Source: Rhodothermales bacterium
Lineage (GTDB): Bacteria; Bacteroidota; Rhodothermia; Rhodothermales; UBA10348
DNA length: 8,662 bases
Reading direction: 5' to 3'
Assembly: GCA_030833605.1 (NCBI GenBank)
Contig: JAURGV010000091.1
Coordinates: 1 to 8,662 of the forward strand
The notes under the pieces were generated by a model. It worked only from the letters and a program-made list of their open reading frames with translations, was not told the DNA's origin and did not search any database. The position numbers were made by a program, and so were the translations under genes. This document shows positions 6,020 to 8,662 of the stretch, in pieces (position 1 is the first letter of the stretch; each line of letters opens with the position of its first letter).

Positions 6020-8584
6020 ATGTCAAACGCCATCCACTTCATTCAAAAAGGAGTCGCACTCATCGCACTTCTTGTTCTGGTTTCGCTGTTCGGCCAGCAG
6101 GCTTTTTCACAGAGTGTAGTTCAAGGGCCGAGTCCTTTGGTCGCATCCGATAACGGATTGAACACCTCTCAGCCAGTAGCAGCTGCAAGCCGTTCATCAC
6201 GAATGGTAGGCCAATTGAGCGGCATCATCCTGGAAAAAGACTCCGGCTCAGCCCTTTTGTCCGCGACCGTGAGTGTACGTGCAGTGGCTGACTCTAGCCT
6301 AGTCACCGGCGCCATTAGTGATTTTGATGGTCGATTTACCATAGAACGCCTTCCCATTGGGCGCTATTTCGCCGTGGTAAGCTATGTCGGGTTTCAATCC
6401 TATGTCACGCCAATCTTCTCCATCACAGAAGCCAATCGGACAGTCGACTTAGGCGTAGTCTCCCTCGCTTTTGACTCCGCCGAATTGGAAGGCGTCGAAA
6501 TTGTTGGCGAACGGTCTGATGTAGCGTTTGAAATTGACCGCACCGTGTACAACACCAAAAACCAATTGAGTTCTGCAGGAGGCTCAGCAACCGATGTGTT
6601 GCAAAACATTCCCTCCGTTGAAGTCGATGTGGACGGTAATGTGAGTTTGAGAGGAAATCAGAATATTTCCATTTTAATCAACGGGAAACCGTCTCCTTTG
6701 TCCGGCAGTTTCTTGACGGCTTTTCTTCAGCAATTACCAGCGAGCTCAATTGATCGGGTGGAAGTCATTCCTAACCCTTCTGCCAAATACGACCCCGATG
6801 GCCAAGCCGGAGCGTTGAACATCGTATTGAAGAAAGAAGCTGAACTCGGCTCAAGCGGCGGCATCACGTTAGGTGGCGGTTCAGACGGCGGATACAATGC
6901 CTCAGCAAGCTATAACGTTCAGCGTGGCGACCTCAAGCTATTCAGTACGTATGGTTTCAGAAGCGACGATAGGAACAGCAACGGCTTTAACTTCCGTGAA
7001 AACCGCTTTCTGGATCCCCTATCCTTCGTAGAACAGGATAATTTGGGACTTCGGACGGGTACCTCGAATCTATTTAGCTTGAGTGCGGACTATTCGTTGA
7101 CCGATAAAACAGAGCTTTCCGGTTCCGCTTTAATCAGCCAAAATCAGTCCGAGAACGCATCGACCAATGCCTATTCCCAGCTTAACTCGTTGCGAGACAT
7201 CACGAGCCGGTCTTCACGCCAAAGCCTGGTAGATTCCGATGGCTTCGCGATGGACTTCTCCACGTCGTTCCGTCGCGTGGTGGACGCTTCCAAAAACGAA
7301 ACCACCGGCGAAGTGCGTTTCAATCGGTCCAACGGTGGCAATACCGACGATTTGACGGAGCGGTTAATGTCGCTCGACGGAGCTTCCGCTCTGAATTTGA
7401 TCGAACAAACCATCAATGAGCTGGACAATAGAGAGACCGAAATCGAAGCCAAAACCGATTGGATTCGGACGTTAGGTAGCTTTAAAGTCGAAGCAGGTGC
7501 TAAAGGCTCCTTCCGGAATATGGACAATCGATTTGATCCCTCCTTTTTCGACCTCAACACGGGCGACGTCACGGACAACCTAGGCCGTAGCAACCAATTT
7601 GATTACGCTGAAAATGTGTTCGCAGGGTACGGAATTGCCAGTAGTAAATTCGGCAAATTCGAAGTCCAAGCGGGTCTTAGAGTGGAGCAAGCCCTTACCG
7701 CTTTTGATTTGAAAACCACGAACGAATCGTACGATAACAGCTATTTCAGTCTTTTCCCAAGTGCCTTTTTGAACTATAACTTGGCGCAAACCAAACAGGT
7801 CAAGCTGAGCTACAGCAAACGGGTAAGCCGACCAAGAACGAGCCAGCTTAATCCTTTCACCACCAATACGGATCCGTTGAACCTGCAGGTAGGTAATCCG
7901 CTACTTAACCCGGAATATATCCACGCGATTGAATTGGCCTACCAGCAGTTCACGAACAGCGGTTCCATTTCTGTAGCGCCGTATTACCGCCGGACCGTCA
8001 ATCAAATCGAGCGATTCAAGACGCTAGACAATGCGACCGGCATTTCTACGCTCACGTTCCGCAATTTTGACAAGAGTGAGTCCTACGGGGCTGAACTAAT
8101 CGGCTCTATGAGATTTGGCAAAAAACTGAGTGGATTCGTCAGTTTTAACGCGTACCGCATTGTAACCGACGGCGGTAGCGTGGACGCTGACCTAGCCAAC
8201 GACGCCATTTCGTGGTCGAGTCGGGCGAGCGCCTCATGGAAGGTCACTGATAAAACGGATGTACAGCTATTTTACTTCTACCGCGCACCTATCGATGTAG
8301 CCCAGGGCAAAATCTCCTCGTTCTCCGTGTCCAACATTTCTGTCCGTCAGAAAGTGTTGAAAGACAAAGGATCGGTCACGCTACGGATTAACGATCCGTT
8401 GGACAAAATGGGCTTCCAATTTGAGTTGGATCAAGCCTCGTTTTACCAACTTGGAAACAGGAAGTGGGAGTCCCGTTCGGCTAGCATTACGTTCCAATAC
8501 AACTTTGGAAAGCCGCCCAAAAGAAGCCAAAACCATAGCAACCAGGAAGGTGGTTCTGGTTTTGAAGACGTAGGAATTGGATAA
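6020..8584 (+). CDS. TonB-dependent receptor-like outer-membrane beta-barrel protein
   Basis: This 854-aa outer-membrane protein would import an unknown substrate using energy from TonB-ExbBD. Residues 10-30 form a signal peptide, with cleavage likely after AFS30. Residues 66-148 are a carboxypeptidase-regulatory-like beta-sandwich (SGIILEKDSGSALLSATV, then FDGRFTIERLPIGRY and VSYVGFQSY), as found in SusC-type and related receptors. Residues 165-275 are the plug, with VLQNIPSVEVDVDGNVSLRG, ILINGKP and IDRVEVIPNPSAKYDPDGQ. The remainder, to about residue 829, is the barrel of the OMP_b-brl_3 type, including NPFTTNTDPLNLQVGNPLL and a terminal ITFQYNF. A hydrophilic tail of 25 residues follows the barrel. 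I could not identify a TonB box. No SusD-like partner follows in the window, so a SusCD glycan system is not supported. ATG 6020 has no Shine-Dalgarno but directly precedes the signal peptide. The substrate cannot be predicted. Confidence 0.92.
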   Translation: MSNAIHFIQKGVALIALLVLVSLFGQQAFSQSVVQGPSPLVASDNGLNTSQPVAAASRSSRMVGQLSGIILEKDSGSALLSATVSVRAVADSSLVTGAISDFDGRFTIERLPIGRYFAVVSYVGFQSYVTPIFSITEANRTVDLGVVSLAFDSAELEGVEIVGERSDVAFEIDRTVYNTKNQLSSAGGSATDVLQNIPSVEVDVDGNVSLRGNQNISILINGKPSPLSGSFLTAFLQQLPASSIDRVEVIPNPSAKYDPDGQAGALNIVLKKEAELGSSGGITLGGGSDGGYNASASYNVQRGDLKLFSTYGFRSDDRNSNGFNFRENRFLDPLSFVEQDNLGLRTGTSNLFSLSADYSLTDKTELSGSALISQNQSENASTNAYSQLNSLRDITSRSSRQSLVDSDGFAMDFSTSFRRVVDASKNETTGEVRFNRSNGGNTDDLTERLMSLDGASALNLIEQTINELDNRETEIEAKTDWIRTLGSFKVEAGAKGSFRNMDNRFDPSFFDLNTGDVTDNLGRSNQFDYAENVFAGYGIASSKFGKFEVQAGLRVEQALTAFDLKTTNESYDNSYFSLFPSAFLNYNLAQTKQVKLSYSKRVSRPRTSQLNPFTTNTDPLNLQVGNPLLNPEYIHAIELAYQQFTNSGSISVAPYYRRTVNQIERFKTLDNATGISTLTFRNFDKSESYGAELIGSMRFGKKLSGFVSFNAYRIVTDGGSVDADLANDAISWSSRASASWKVTDKTDVQLFYFYRAPIDVAQGKISSFSVSNISVRQKVLKDKGSVTLRINDPLDKMGFQFELDQASFYQLGNRKWESRSASITFQYNFGKPPKRSQNHSNQEGGSGFEDVGIG

Positions 8585-8611
8585 TGGACATTAGAAAAAA
8601 ACTAAATCAGA

Positions 8612-8651
8612 TCCATCATGGTGGCATTCTCGGGAATGCCACCACGGTGGA
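8612..8651. terminator. Long hairpin downstream of the TonB-receptor gene
   Basis: TGGTGGCATTC (8619-8629), loop TCGG (8630-8633) and GAATGCCACCA (8634-8644) form a perfect 11-bp stem. Outside it, one A-C mismatch and a further six pairs (8612-8617 with 8646-8651, one of them T-G) lengthen it to about 18 levels. It begins 28 bases after the stop codon. No T-run follows on the plus strand. A run of seven A (8595-8601) upstream would give a T-run on the minus strand, but 10 bases away from the stem. Most likely it marks the 3' end of the receptor mRNA. Confidence 0.65.
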
Positions 8652-8662
8652 CTACGGGCTTC

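Noticed and set aside
7171..7593. Minus-strand open frame of 140 codons inside the TonB-receptor gene
   Set aside because: It lies antisense to a strongly supported barrel sequence and has no recognisable domain or start signal.
6020..8584. SusC of a SusCD glycan-uptake locus
   Set aside because: The barrel motifs fit the OMP_b-brl_3 group better, the protein is shorter than typical SusC, and no SusD gene follows before the window ends.
1..8662. CRISPR array, tRNA or rRNA gene, insertion sequence, toxin-antitoxin or defence system
   Set aside because: No regularly spaced long repeats, no recognisable RNA gene, no transposase or terminal repeats, and no defence-type domains were seen on either strand.

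Overview
The window looks like a chromosomal piece from a Gram-negative bacterium of the Bacteroidota/Rhodothermota/Balneolota group. The evidence is an LptE lipoprotein carrying the YSFTGASIP signature that I associate with those phyla, and a large TonB-dependent outer-membrane protein built as carboxypeptidase-regulatory-like domain, plug and OMP_b-brl_3-type barrel. Weak or absent Shine-Dalgarno sequences before some genes also fit. GC content looks close to 50% by eye (not counted). No 16S or other marker is present, so the assignment is only to this broad group.

Positions 1-5235 hold six plus-strand genes packed closely together: the 3' part of a sigma-54 activator (NtrC-type AAA+ plus Fis HTH), lptE, a small TPR protein, anmK, a stand-alone GyrI-like effector-binding-domain protein, and thiL. 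The first four touch or overlap (gaps of 1 and 8 nt, then a 23-nt overlap), which suggests co-transcription and translational coupling. The theme of this part is the cell envelope: LPS export to the outer leaflet (LptE) and recycling of peptidoglycan anhydro-sugars (AnmK). ThiL makes thiamine diphosphate and has no obvious link to the envelope genes. A perfect 15-bp hairpin closes the block.

Positions 5323-5705 on the minus strand hold a broken gene. It has a signal peptide and the N-terminal signature of an OmpP1/FadL-like outer-membrane transporter, joined out of frame to what looks like the C-terminal beta-hairpin of the same kind of protein. The whole middle of the barrel is missing. The junction lies in a short stretch that makes sense in both frames, as expected for a deletion between short direct repeats.

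Positions 5706-6019 form a 314-base divergent intergenic region. It contains a 16-bp perfect palindrome with an extra half-site, a motif repeated at 20-bp spacing, and a small inverted repeat. Positions 6020-8584 encode the 854-aa TonB-dependent receptor-like protein, followed by a long hairpin at 8612-8651.

I found no mobile element, CRISPR array, tRNA, rRNA, or defence-type system. The genes themselves are ordinary. The items most worth a second look are the deletion pseudogene, the operator-like sites in the divergent intergenic region, and the long coiled-coil linker in the sigma-54 activator.
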